Positions 18,198 to 27,014 of a stretch of 64,000 nt of DNA are shown one piece after another. The stretch comes from Blastocatellia bacterium. Its GTDB lineage: Bacteria > Acidobacteriota > Blastocatellia > UBA7656. A program made the position numbers and the translations under genes. The notes beneath the pieces were generated by a model. It made no database searches and was not told where the DNA came from. It saw nothing but the letters and a program-made list of their open reading frames with translations. Positions within the stretch are counted from its first letter, which is position 1. Each line of letters begins with the position of its first letter. The stretch spans positions 1 to 64,000 of the forward strand of contig DATENM010000017.1 of the NCBI GenBank assembly GCA_035275065.1. The letters are read 5' to 3'.

Positions 18198-19523
18198 TTG
18201 TTTAGCCGCAAAGCCTCAATTCTGCAAGACGCATTTGCCCTGTTACTGTTGCTGGCGGCGCTCGCCAATCCGGCGGCGGCGCACCATAGCCACAAGCGGC
18301 AGGCGCTCGAACGCAGCACCAACGATCCGTCCACAGGCGTCGCCAGATTAACCCAGAGAGACCGCCAGGAGATATTCAGCGAAACCTGGGCAACGATCAA
18401 CGAGAAGTATTACGACCCCTCTTTTAATGGCGTTAACTGGCGCGCCGTGCGCGAGCAGTATCGCCCGGTCGTCGAAACCGCGAGCAGTGACGAAGACTTC
18501 TACACCGCGATGAAAAAGATGGTCGGCGAGCTGCGCGACGCCCACACGCGATTCGCGACGCCGCGCGAGCGCATGGAGCGCGAGCAGCTTAAAGCCATCA
18601 CCGCGGGGGTCTCCATCGCCGAAGTCGAAGGCAAGCCGGTCGTCGTCAGCGTTGAGCCGAATTCCGACGCCGCGCGCATGGGCGTCGAGGTTGGCATGCT
18701 GGTCGTCGCCATCGGCGGTAAGCCCGTGGCGCAAAAAATCGCCGAGGCGCAAGCCCGCGTCGCCGGCACGTCGACAGAGCGCGCCGTCAAGCTGCGCATC
18801 TACCGCCAGCTGGTCGAGGGCGAGCCGGGCACTCCGCTACATTTGACGCTGGCGCGCGCTGATGGATCGCCGCTCGAAGTCCGCCTGACGCGGCGCATCG
18901 TTTCCGATGTCGCGCAGGTGATCGCCCGGCGGTTGGGGTCGGGCGTCGGCTACATTAAGCTAACCTTATGGAAATCGCCGGCGCATAAAGATTTCAAGCG
19001 GGCGCTGGATAATTTTAAAGACGCTCCCGGCATCATCGTTGACCTGCGCGGCAACCCCGGCGGTGAAGCTCAGGAGGTCGTTAAGATCGCCAGTTCTTTC
19101 TTCAGTACACGAGTGTCGTTTGGCCAGTTCGTGTCGCGCAGCGGCAAAACCCTCAGCCTCTATACGGATCGCGACGATCAGGTTTATAAGGGCTCGGTGG
19201 TGATCCTGGTAAATGAAGGGTCGGGCAGCGGCTCGGAGTTGTTCTCGGTGGCGATGCAGGAGAACGGTCGGGCGGCGGTAGTCGGGCGGCAGAGCTGCGG
19301 CTGCGTGCTGGGCATTTCGCACTTCAAAAAGCTGAAAGGCGGCAGCGAGCTTGCGGTCAGCGAATTGAAATACATTTCGCCGCAGGGCCATCGCATCGAG
19401 GGCGTCGGGGTTACGCCCAACCATGCGGTGCCGCTGACGCTGGCCGACCTGCAACACCACCGCGACGCGGCGCTCGAAGCCGCCGAGGCGACGCTGCAAA
19501 AGTCGAGCGTGAATACGCGCTAA
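18198..19523 (+). CDS. S41-family peptidase (CtpA-like) with Cys at the catalytic Lys position
   Basis: 441 residues from TTG 18198, supported by AAGGAG about 9 bases upstream and by a signal peptide (about 1-28) right after. An S41 N-terminal helical domain (50-125), a PDZ domain (about 130-225) and the protease core follow. The nucleophile is expected at Ser344 in NEGSGSGSE. Counting 25 residues on, where CtpA/Tsp enzymes have Lys in TFGKG, this protein reads SCGCV, so the general base is Cys369. It may be a subfamily with altered chemistry or an inactive peptidase. Substrate is unknown; secretion implies envelope protein processing. It is divergent from pruA and convergent with the PIG-L gene, ending 9 bases before it. 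Confidence 0.85.
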   Translation: MFSRKASILQDAFALLLLLAALANPAAAHHSHKRQALERSTNDPSTGVARLTQRDRQEIFSETWATINEKYYDPSFNGVNWRAVREQYRPVVETASSDEDFYTAMKKMVGELRDAHTRFATPRERMEREQLKAITAGVSIAEVEGKPVVVSVEPNSDAARMGVEVGMLVVAIGGKPVAQKIAEAQARVAGTSTERAVKLRIYRQLVEGEPGTPLHLTLARADGSPLEVRLTRRIVSDVAQVIARRLGSGVGYIKLTLWKSPAHKDFKRALDNFKDAPGIIVDLRGNPGGEAQEVVKIASSFFSTRVSFGQFVSRSGKTLSLYTDRDDQVYKGSVVILVNEGSGSGSELFSVAMQENGRAAVVGRQSCGCVLGISHFKKLKGGSELAVSELKYISPQGHRIEGVGVTPNHAVPLTLADLQHHRDAALEAAEATLQKSSVNTR

Positions 19524-19531
19524 ACCTCTAC

Positions 19532-22225
19532 TTACCGCGCCGCGCCGCGGGCCGCCCCGGCTTTCGGAAAGCTCACCAGATTGGCGATCATGCGATACGC
19601 GCCGGGGACTCCCACCGGCAACTGGCGAAACCACGCGTAGCCCGTGTAAATGTAATATCCTTTACCGACCGGCACGATCAACTCGCCGCCGCGCTTCTCT
19701 TCCTCATTCGCATCGTGCGAAGCCAGCAGCGGCTTGTACTGCGCGTCCCATTCGCTGAAGAAGTAAGTGCCGCGCTCCTGCACCCAGCCGGCGAAATCGG
19801 CCTCGGTGATCTTGTTCGGGTAATTGAAGAGCGGATGCGAAGGATCGAGCAGCGTCACATGCGCCGTCTCGTCGGTCACGCGGTCGGGCATTCCCTGCTT
19901 CATCTTCACGGGGTATGGCGTGAAGTTGCCGGCGGCAATCTCGTTCTTGTTGTACTGCACGATCAGCGTCCCGCCCTGCTTCGCGTAATCGAGCAGCCGC
20001 GCGTTGTTGGCGATCACGTCCGGTCTGACCTCGTAGACCCGTATGCCTAAGACGATCACATCGTATTTGCTCAAATCGCCCGAGGCCAGCTCACGAGAAT
20101 CGAGCGTATGCACGTCCACATCCATGCGTTTCAAGGCATTGGCAAAGTCGTCGCCGGCGCCTTCGATATAGCCGACGCGCAATCCCTGCGCGACCTTCAC
20201 ATTGAATGACAGGGCCTCGGTCTCGGCGCGCCGGGCGATCAGACGCGATTCGATGTGCGGGTAAGCGATGCGCTGATAACTGTCGCGGTACTCGCGCCCG
20301 TCCGCCGTCTGTGCCACCGCGACGATGTGGCGCGAATCACTCGCGCCAGCCGGGGCCGTCACCGTAAAGCTGAAGCTCTGCTGCTCGCCTTCGCGCTTGA
20401 GGTCGAAAGCGGCTTCGGCAGGCGCCAGCGTCCAGCCTTTGACTTTGCGCAGGCTGACCACGCCGCGCGCGCCCTCCTTCTGATTGTTCGTGACCGTCAG
20501 GTTGATCTCACGCGCCAGCGGCTTGCTTGATTGCGGGTAGACCAGCAGCGAAGGCGACACGGCGAGCGAGAGCGCCGGCGCGACCTTTAACTCGCGGCGA
20601 ATCTCGCCAAGCGCCTTGTCGGCAAAGCGGAACTGCGCCGCTTGATTGATGACGACCGGCTCGCCGGCGATCTCTAACTCGACGGTTGCGCTGATCACGG
20701 GCGGCGCAACCGGCTCGATACCCGTGCCGCCGCTGCCCGGCACGAACATATCTCCTTTGCGCGGATTCTTGAGCCAGTAGGGTTCCGTCGCTTCTGCATC
20801 AGCGGCGACGGTGACTTTGAAATCGCGTTGCGCCGTGGGTCGGCCTTCCTCTCTTGTGGCCTTCTCTTTTTGTGGTTCGGCCGTCCAGCCCTGCGGCGAG
20901 TTGAGGTTGAAAGAGCGCACATCAGCGCCGGGCGGTGCGAAAACTTGAACACTGATCGCGAAGCTTTGGCCTGGGGTGACCAGTTCATCATCAGTCAGGC
21001 AATCGACCACCACACCGAGCGAACGCGCCAGCGCGTCGCTAAAATCCGCCTCCTTCTTGCCGAGCAAGAAGCCGACCTCGTATCGCTGGTCATCGGTCAG
21101 GTTAAACCCTGCAAGCCCGGCTTGCAGTTGTCTCAATTGATGCAGGCCACGAGCAATGGTGAACGCAACCGGGCCTGGCTTGAGCGGGTTGTATTGCGCA
21201 AGGGCTTCGTCAGCCACTTGCTGTATCGCTGCGAGCGCCGGCCGCAAGCGCGCCTCCGACTGACCCGCGAAAGCGGCAATACCGGTCAGCCCAACGTCGA
21301 TGTCTTCAAAGATATTCTTCTCATCTTTCACCTGCCCGATGGCGCTTTCGACCAGGCGCAGGCGCGAGAACTGCGGACCGCGCCGTTCGAGTGTGCCCTG
21401 ATCTTGCGAGCGGTGCTGGCTGCGTCCTTGCGCGGCGATCTCGTAATAACTGCGACCGAGCAGCGGGTCGAACTGACCTTTGTTGATCGTCAGCGTCGGC
21501 GCGGGTGCCTCCTGGCCTCTGTTCAACTCTTCGCGAGGCGGCACGCGGATATAGAGCTTCTTTGCCTGCCACGGGCGCAAGCCTTCCTTGAGCTGTTCAG
21601 GAAAACGTGAAGGGTCGGCGGCGGCGCGATAGGCTTCGGGCGTCAGGATGCCTGAGGCTTGATGATGGCCGTGCCCGTCAAGCGGCGTGCCCGACCACGC
21701 CGAAACAATCACCAGAGGCCGGAAGGTGCGAATGACCCGCACCATATCCGACAGCACGGCTTCACGGTCCCACTTGGCGAATGCTTCCTGCGGAGATTTG
21801 CTGAAGCCGAAGTCAAAGGCACGAGAGAAATACTGCTGCGCGCCGTCTATGCGCCGCGCCGCCAGGAGTTCTTCGGTGCGGATGACGCCGAGCGTCTCGT
21901 ACAGCTCAGGGCCGATGAGGTTCTGGCCGCCGTCGCCACGCGTCAAGGAAAGATAGGCGGTGCGCGCCTGACGGCCGCGCGCCAGATAAGCGAGCAGGCC
22001 ACTGTCTTCGTCGTCAGGGTGCGCCCCCGTATGCAGGGCGCTGGCAATGGTTCCGAGCCGTTTGAGCGCCTGCCCCAGTCCCGCCGCGCCGCGATCCTCG
22101 GCGGCGCGCGCATCGGCACTCGCCCGCTCAGGCAGCATCAGACGGGTTGGCGACGCGAAGGCAATCGTAAGCAGAATAACAAAGGTAACGCCCCGGCGTG
22201 TTGTGAAGTTTTTCATATCGCCCAT
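19532..22225 (-). CDS. PIG-L (LmbE) family deacetylase, large secreted multidomain form
   Basis: 897 residues. A signal or anchor segment (about 12-30) is followed by a PIG-L deacetylase domain (about 55-300) with zinc motif AHPDDE (68-73) and GHGHHQASG (184-192). The middle region (about 420-650) has two beta-sandwich stretches of the kind linked to NEW3/alpha-galactosidase-associated domains. The last 200 residues (LRVGYIEGAGDDFANALKRM ... VIVLGIRVYEVRPD ... GGTLIVQYNK) resemble a class-I glutamine-amidotransferase-like/ThuA-like domain. The family removes N-acetyl groups from glycans or small glycosides. This large form probably acts on a glycan outside the cytoplasm. ATG 22216 (MKNF) is an alternative start. 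The upstream permease gene on the same strand is 21 bases away. Confidence 0.85.
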   Translation of the reverse strand: MGDMKNFTTRRGVTFVILLTIAFASPTRLMLPERASADARAAEDRGAAGLGQALKRLGTIASALHTGAHPDDEDSGLLAYLARGRQARTAYLSLTRGDGGQNLIGPELYETLGVIRTEELLAARRIDGAQQYFSRAFDFGFSKSPQEAFAKWDREAVLSDMVRVIRTFRPLVIVSAWSGTPLDGHGHHQASGILTPEAYRAAADPSRFPEQLKEGLRPWQAKKLYIRVPPREELNRGQEAPAPTLTINKGQFDPLLGRSYYEIAAQGRSQHRSQDQGTLERRGPQFSRLRLVESAIGQVKDEKNIFEDIDVGLTGIAAFAGQSEARLRPALAAIQQVADEALAQYNPLKPGPVAFTIARGLHQLRQLQAGLAGFNLTDDQRYEVGFLLGKKEADFSDALARSLGVVVDCLTDDELVTPGQSFAISVQVFAPPGADVRSFNLNSPQGWTAEPQKEKATREEGRPTAQRDFKVTVAADAEATEPYWLKNPRKGDMFVPGSGGTGIEPVAPPVISATVELEIAGEPVVINQAAQFRFADKALGEIRRELKVAPALSLAVSPSLLVYPQSSKPLAREINLTVTNNQKEGARGVVSLRKVKGWTLAPAEAAFDLKREGEQQSFSFTVTAPAGASDSRHIVAVAQTADGREYRDSYQRIAYPHIESRLIARRAETEALSFNVKVAQGLRVGYIEGAGDDFANALKRMDVDVHTLDSRELASGDLSKYDVIVLGIRVYEVRPDVIANNARLLDYAKQGGTLIVQYNKNEIAAGNFTPYPVKMKQGMPDRVTDETAHVTLLDPSHPLFNYPNKITEADFAGWVQERGTYFFSEWDAQYKPLLASHDANEEEKRGGELIVPVGKGYYIYTGYAWFRQLPVGVPGAYRMIANLVSFPKAGAARGAAR

Positions 22226-22246
22226 AGATTGGTTGACCGAAGGTTA

Positions 22247-23758
22247 TCAATCGCCACTCGACGGCGCCGCTTGCGGCCCGGCAAAAGGCCACAGTCGTTG
22301 ACGGCGGGCGCGCACCAGATAGATCACCGAACCGACGACCACCAGCGCCAGCGCCAGGTAAATCTGTTCAGTCGATTTCTTACGCATCACCAGCACGTAG
22401 ACGAAGCCAAAGAGCGCGACCACCGCCGGCACAGGGTAAAGCCACATGCGAAACGGGCGCGGCATCTCTGGCCGCCGCCAGCGCAGCACCATGACGCCGG
22501 CAATCTGCGCCAGGAATTGCACCATGATGCGAATCACCACCATGGCTTTCAACACGTCTTCAAACCGGAACAAACAGCAAACCGCCGCCACCCCTCCCAT
22601 CACCAGTAGCGACACCTGCGGGAAGCGGTGCGTCGGATGGACGCGCGCGAACGCCTTGAAGTAATTGCCATCCGTCGCCGCCGCGTATGGCACACGCGAA
22701 TAACCCAACAGCAAGGAGAAGACTGAGGCGAACGCCGTCCACATAATCAACAGGCTCGCCAGGCTGCCGGCCCAGTTGCCATAGAGCCGCTGCATGAGGT
22801 TCGAGATGATGTGCCGCTGTAGCTCATCATTTTCGGGCTTGCCGGTCTCGGCCAGATCGCGCCAAGGGATGACGCCGAGGATGCTGATATTCATCACGAT
22901 GTAGATGGCAGCGACCGCGAGAATCGAATAGATGATGGCGCGCGGGATGACATAGCCGGGGTCTTTGACTTCGCCGCCAAAGAAGCAGACGTTGTAATAG
23001 CCCCAGTAATCATATACCGCGATCAGCATGGCGGCGCCGAGTCCCTGAAAGAAGGCCAGCGACGGCGTAAACGCCCCGGCCGGAAAATCGAAGGCGCGGG
23101 CGCTCTCAAAGTTCGTCACTCCGGCAAAGATCACCCACGCCACCGTCAACAGCACGCCGATCCAGAGATACTTCGCCAGCCGCCCGATGATCGTGATGCG
23201 GCGATACAACAACAGCACCGCCAGCGCAATCGTGCCCATCGCCACAAAGGTCGTGCCGGTGACGTTGATGCCCACCTTGTCTGTGCCGAGGACGAAAAAG
23301 ACTCTGGTCAATCCCGGCCAGATGTAGCTGGCGTAGCGCGCCAGTCCAATACAGCCCGTCGCAATCGACAGGGGCGCGCTAAAGGTCAATTGCCAGATGA
23401 AGAGAAACGAGACCATGCGGCCCAGCTTGTTCGGGTTGTAAATTTCTTTGAGGTAGCGGTACGAGCCGCCCGAGCCCGGCATCGCCGCGCCCAGCTCGGC
23501 CCACACCAGCCCATCGCACATCACCAGCAGCGCGCCGCAGATCCAGCCGATCATCGCTTGCGGGCCGCTCATGGCGGCGATAATCGTCGGGATGGTGATG
23601 AACGGGCCGACGCCGATCATATCGATCATGTTCAGCGTCGTGGCGCTGGTCAGGCCGACGCCGCGAATCAGTTGCGCGTCCGCCGCGCCCGCCGTCGTTT
23701 GCGATGAAGCTTCGCTTGAGCCGTGCGGCTCGTCGTGCTGCCGTTCAATCGTTGCCAT
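22247..23758 (-). CDS. APC-superfamily amino-acid permease
   Basis: 503 residues with about 12 hydrophobic helices. The first, NMIDMIGVGPFITIPTIIAA, holds the G-x-G-x-x-I substrate-binding motif of amino-acid/polyamine/organocation transporters. GSGGSYRYLKEIYNP (cytoplasmic loop 2-3) and FSLLLGYSRVPYAAATDG (TM8-9 region) are also typical. A hydrophilic N-terminal tail (about 1-35) precedes TM1. It imports or exchanges amino acids across the inner membrane; the substrate is unknown. It is followed by the PIG-L gene after 21 bases, so the two may be co-transcribed. A hairpin at 23853-23891 separates it from the pilus operon upstream. Confidence 0.9.
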   Translation of the reverse strand: MATIERQHDEPHGSSEASSQTTAGAADAQLIRGVGLTSATTLNMIDMIGVGPFITIPTIIAAMSGPQAMIGWICGALLVMCDGLVWAELGAAMPGSGGSYRYLKEIYNPNKLGRMVSFLFIWQLTFSAPLSIATGCIGLARYASYIWPGLTRVFFVLGTDKVGINVTGTTFVAMGTIALAVLLLYRRITIIGRLAKYLWIGVLLTVAWVIFAGVTNFESARAFDFPAGAFTPSLAFFQGLGAAMLIAVYDYWGYYNVCFFGGEVKDPGYVIPRAIIYSILAVAAIYIVMNISILGVIPWRDLAETGKPENDELQRHIISNLMQRLYGNWAGSLASLLIMWTAFASVFSLLLGYSRVPYAAATDGNYFKAFARVHPTHRFPQVSLLVMGGVAAVCCLFRFEDVLKAMVVIRIMVQFLAQIAGVMVLRWRRPEMPRPFRMWLYPVPAVVALFGFVYVLVMRKKSTEQIYLALALVVVGSVIYLVRARRQRLWPFAGPQAAPSSGD

Positions 23759-23852
23759 AATCGATCAACTGGGCACTGCTCAGAGTTTCGCCGCTGTATT
23801 TGAAGATTTGCTTTTCGTAGTGTAGCCAAAAGTCGAGCGCCGAAAAAGCAGA

Positions 23853-23891
23853 TCGCTCTCAAATTACAAACATTTTGCAATTCGAGAGCGA
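23853..23891 (-). terminator. Terminator-like hairpin after the pilus operon
   Basis: Arms 23853-23865 and 23879-23891 pair over 13 bases with one mismatch around a 13-base loop. Read on the minus strand it follows the pseudopilin stop at 23917 and is trailed by a T-rich stretch (GCTTTTTCG), as in an intrinsic terminator. It separates the pilus operon from the permease. Confidence 0.6.
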
Positions 23892-23916
23892 CCGTTGTAG
23901 CAGCCTGCTGGTGACG

Positions 23917-24807
23917 CTATGGGCTGACTGGGAGCCGGCCCGGTTGCTCCTCCCGGAATTGCGGATTGCCGGGCGCGAAATTCTGCGGGTTCGGCGGAAT
24001 GTAGATGAAGACCCATTCCTCGTAGTTCTCAAGGCCATAAAGCGGGCGAATGGCTTTGCCCTTGAGCTTGGGCGCAACGCCGACAATCGGCAGGTCCGAT
24101 TGCCCGAACTGTGAATTGCCGTCCGATTTAAACAGGTGGCCGAGCGGGTCGTTCATCTGCGGCTCATCGTCATCATCATCATCGTCATCATCTTCGTCGT
24201 TGGGCCTGGCCGGTGGCCGCCCCACAGCGCCGCCGGGCCGGTTGGTATTCGCTCCCGCAGGCGGGGTCTCCGAGGCGTTGGGATTGCGGGCGGCATGCTT
24301 GACCGCCGTTGCGGCGGCAATCAGCGAATAGTCAGGCGTAATCGTCCAGTTGGCGGTCATTGCATAAGCTTGCAGGACGCCGAGGATGCGCGGGTCGCGG
24401 GCGCGCACAGGCTCCCACTCAACACCGGTCATCGGGTCAATCAACTCTGACGCCCGCGCAAACTTCACTTGCGTCACCCCGAGGGTGACGCCATCGCGCA
24501 GCTTCTTCAGATCCTTCAGGAAGCCATAAGGCGGCGGCACGCGAAGCTGTAAAGGCCGAAGAATGCGCCCGCCATAGTAGCGGGCGATGGCCTTGGCCAT
24601 CTGGTTGCCGCGATAGATCATCTCCTCTTCTTTCGAGCGTTGCACCTCCATCTTGACGTTCGGCACGACCGCCGACACCAGATAGATGCTCAGGATGGCC
24701 AGCGTCAGGATCAAGCCGAGCAGCGCATAGCCGCGCTGGCCGTCACGGGCCGGACGAAGGGCGCAAGCAGAAGATTCCGGCGATGTGGTTTGAGCCGTCT
24801 TTCTCAT
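23917..24807 (-). CDS. Type II secretion/pilus pseudopilin-like protein lacking Glu5, with poly-Asp tract
   Basis: 296 residues. A 26-residue basic leader ends in RDGQRG, followed by YALLGLILTLAILSIYLV, a class III prepilin-type helix. Cleavage after Gly26 would put Gly, not the usual Glu, at mature position 5. Asp/Pro-rich low complexity follows at about 215-230 (nine Asp in a row, DNA about 24163-24200). The remainder has the GspG/PulG-like length but no calcium-binding motif that I can identify. The start overlaps the upstream gene's stop (ATGA at 24804-24807), so it is co-translated with the PilP-like gene. By position it is the last gene of a pilN-O-P-like operon. A minor pseudopilin role, like GspK which also lacks Glu5, is possible. 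Confidence 0.75.
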   Translation of the reverse strand: MRKTAQTTSPESSACALRPARDGQRGYALLGLILTLAILSIYLVSAVVPNVKMEVQRSKEEEMIYRGNQMAKAIARYYGGRILRPLQLRVPPPYGFLKDLKKLRDGVTLGVTQVKFARASELIDPMTGVEWEPVRARDPRILGVLQAYAMTANWTITPDYSLIAAATAVKHAARNPNASETPPAGANTNRPGGAVGRPPARPNDEDDDDDDDDDEPQMNDPLGHLFKSDGNSQFGQSDLPIVGVAPKLKGKAIRPLYGLENYEEWVFIYIPPNPQNFAPGNPQFREEQPGRLPVSP

Positions 24808-25667
24808 CGCGTTTTCTCAGTCAGCGGCACGCGGCGCTTGATGTCGTACTGAGTCAGCGTCACGTCAACGCCCTGGTCGGTGATGGCGTCAATGCGCCAC
24901 TGATTCATAATCGAGTCGCCGCGCCCCAGCCGCTTGATCTCTTTCGTGCCCATTAGCTCAAAAAGCCCTTGCTCGCCGAGCCGCCCGATGTAACGGAACT
25001 GCGGCTCAGGGGCCGGCTGCACCGAGAAGGTTGCCGGCGTCGAGAACATCTTGGGGTCGCTCGCCGATTTGACCGTGATGGAGATCGAACGCGCCGAGGC
25101 GTATTCGCTCGGGTCAACGTCAGTGGCGATTTGATGCTCGTTGAGCCGCCGCGACGGGCGCACGGCGCCATCGAACATGAGCTGGGCGTCCGTCGGGATG
25201 ATGTTGGCGGCGACGGTTAATGTGATGCGGCGCGGCGTGCCCGCGACTGCCGAAGCCGGTGTGACGCCACCAAGCGTAATCGGCGGCGGCGGCGGTGGTG
25301 GCGGCTGCGGCGGCGGCGGCGGAACGTAGTAGGCAAAGACGGTGACGCCGCCGCGTTCTTTATCCGGCTCGACCGGGCCGCTCGCGGTCGTGTGGCGCAG
25401 ATCGAGCGGCGTCAAGTCCTGCATCAACTGGTAGACGACCTCTTCAGGCTGGCCGGTGGCCTTCGGGGGTGCCGGTTGCGCCGTGCCCGGCTGCGAAGTC
25501 GTCGCGGTCGGCGTCGCCACAGCCGGCGCATTCGAATTGCTCGGCTTGCGGGTCGGCCGCGACGGCGGGCTCAAGAACAGATTGTAGATCAGCACGAAGA
25601 CGAACAGGCCGCCGAGCGCAACCAGCAGGAGTCGTTTTCGTTTTTCTGATTTGTTGCCTTTTGCCAT
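24804..25667 (-). CDS. PilP-like inner-membrane protein with polyproline linker
   Basis: About 287 residues from ATG 25667 (frame extends to 25688 but MAKGNKSEKRKR is the natural start). One membrane helix (about 13-33, LLLVALGGLFVFVLIYNLFL) follows a basic cytoplasmic tail. A Ser/Thr/Pro/Ala-rich linker and a polyproline run (PPPPPQPPPPPPPP, DNA about 25280-25328) lead to two beta-rich segments. The last segment, FRYIGRLGEQGLFELMG to VTLTQYDIKRRVPL, resembles the PilP/GspC homology region that bridges the inner-membrane platform to the secretin. It overlaps the pseudopilin start (ATGA) and lies 42 bases after the PilO-like gene. A PilP role is inferred from order and this segment. Confidence 0.65.
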   Translation of the reverse strand: MAKGNKSEKRKRLLLVALGGLFVFVLIYNLFLSPPSRPTRKPSNSNAPAVATPTATTSQPGTAQPAPPKATGQPEEVVYQLMQDLTPLDLRHTTASGPVEPDKERGGVTVFAYYVPPPPPQPPPPPPPPITLGGVTPASAVAGTPRRITLTVAANIIPTDAQLMFDGAVRPSRRLNEHQIATDVDPSEYASARSISITVKSASDPKMFSTPATFSVQPAPEPQFRYIGRLGEQGLFELMGTKEIKRLGRGDSIMNQWRIDAITDQGVDVTLTQYDIKRRVPLTEKTR

Positions 25668-25709
25668 TGATTCACTCTGCCAACACACGGCGACACGGGG
25701 CGCGCTGCT

Positions 25710-26408
25710 TTAAGGTTGAAAATAGGCCGAGGCGTCAACCGCCAATGCCAGGCCGGAGCCGGCGGGGCGGCCACGATGGCGGCCCCCGCCTTCGCCGCCT
25801 TTGTCTTCCTGCAACACGAAGTTCGCCGACTTAATAACAAAGAACTGCTTGTTATGCTCCAGGTCGTTGAGGAAGGCCCGCAGGTTCGCGTATTGGCCAA
25901 ATACCGTAAAATGCATGTCGAGGCGCGGGAAGGCGTTGATCAATTCTTCGGCCCGCTTCTTGCGCTTGCTGTCGTTCTCTTCAGCCTTGGCAGCGCCTTT
26001 TTCAAGCGGCATATCGATGCCGCTGGTCAGCGTGACGCTGTGCTTCTTGGCGAGCGCGTTGACCTCGTTAATCAGCGCGATGCGGCCCGTCGCCAGCGGC
26101 CTCAGGATGTCACTCTTGAAAGTTTGCAGGCTGGCGAGCGCGTCTTTGATGTTCGGCCCACGAAGGCCGCCGGTTGTCGTCTGGGTCTGCGCCAGCTCGT
26201 CGTTGAGCCGCTGAAGCTCTTGCTCCTGAGCGCGCAGCCGTGACTGTTCGGGACTGAGCGCGGTGAAGTAATAGAAGACCGCCAGCAAAAAGACGAGCAG
26301 CGCCACGATGGCCGCGCCGATCTCCGCGCCGCTCAAGCCCAGAGGCAAGCGCCCGCGTTTGCGCCGAACGGTGACGCGCGATACCCGTTCTTCAACACGC
26401 GTGCTCAT
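25710..26408 (-). CDS. pilO: PilO-like type IV pilus/T2SS alignment protein
   Basis: 232 residues. A basic tail (RVTVRRKRGRLPLGLSG), one membrane helix (about 28-50, EIGAAIVALLVFLLAVFYYFT), a coiled coil (EQSRLRAQEQELQRLNDELA), then an alpha/beta ferredoxin-like domain (FPRLDMHFTVFGQYANLRAFLNDLE is typical of PilO). Its start overlaps the PilN-like stop (ATGA at 26405-26408). PilO pairs with PilN in the inner membrane and links PilM to PilP. A Gly/Arg-rich segment (about 205-220, GGEGGGRHRGRPAGSG) near the C-terminus is unusual. No pilM is present upstream. Confidence 0.8.
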   Translation of the reverse strand: MSTRVEERVSRVTVRRKRGRLPLGLSGAEIGAAIVALLVFLLAVFYYFTALSPEQSRLRAQEQELQRLNDELAQTQTTTGGLRGPNIKDALASLQTFKSDILRPLATGRIALINEVNALAKKHSVTLTSGIDMPLEKGAAKAEENDSKRKKRAEELINAFPRLDMHFTVFGQYANLRAFLNDLEHNKQFFVIKSANFVLQEDKGGEGGGRHRGRPAGSGLALAVDASAYFQP

Positions 26409-26995
26409 TGTGCCTCACCTCCACCGGGGGTGTAGACCAGAACGAGCGTGAACGGCACTTCGCTGGTATCCTGCGAGGCTTCCTGCGTCGACTGGCGGAT
26501 GGCGAACAGGCCGCCCGACTTTTCGATCTTCTCCATCATCTCGGTTAACTGCGCCGGTGTCTTGCCAATCGCCTTAACTTCGATGGCGGCGGTAATCGGC
26601 TGCCCGAGCGGCGCGACCTTCTCGACCTTCAGGCCGACCAGCCTGGCGTCCTTCGGGACATAATGTTCGAGGTCGGCCATCACGCGATTGATTGAAAAAG
26701 CGCGGCGCGCCAGCAACTGCCGCGCCGAGGCCAGCTCCAGCCGATCAATATCGCTGACCGGCGGCTGCTCCTGCGCCTTGTTGTTCTTCTGATTTTCCTG
26801 GCGGGCGCTTTCGAGCCGGTCGCGCGCATCGCGCACGCGCACGGCAAGGCTGTCGGCACGGGCCGCGACCAGGCTCCGCTGCGAGCTCGTCCACAGATAG
26901 AGCCACAGGCTGATAAGCAGGATGGCGGCAACGGCAATATACAACAGCCGATGGTTGGCGAATGGCCGCGCTGAGAGGTTTAAGCTTGTTCGCAT
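26405..26995 (-). CDS. pilN: PilN-like type IV pilus/T2SS alignment protein
   Basis: 196 residues from ATG 26995 (GTG 26998 is an alternative). Opening RTSLNLSARPFANHRLLYI matches the PilN N-terminus, whose NLxxRPF/Y segment binds PilM in known systems. One membrane helix (about 20-38), a coiled coil (about 40-80, with SARQENQKNNKAQ), and a ferredoxin-like periplasmic domain follow. The first gene of this four-gene operon; the PilM-binding segment is kept although no pilM gene is adjacent, so pilM may lie elsewhere. Upstream is a short heptamer tract and a divergent zinc-ribbon gene. Confidence 0.8.
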   Translation of the reverse strand: MRTSLNLSARPFANHRLLYIAVAAILLISLWLYLWTSSQRSLVAARADSLAVRVRDARDRLESARQENQKNNKAQEQPPVSDIDRLELASARQLLARRAFSINRVMADLEHYVPKDARLVGLKVEKVAPLGQPITAAIEVKAIGKTPAQLTEMMEKIEKSGGLFAIRQSTQEASQDTSEVPFTLVLVYTPGGGEAQ

Positions 26996-27014
26996 CACCC
27001 TTAAGAATAACCGA

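Noticed and set aside
20828..21610. Plus-strand frame of 260 codons opposite the PIG-L gene
   Set aside because: Shadow of a coding region with intact zinc motifs.
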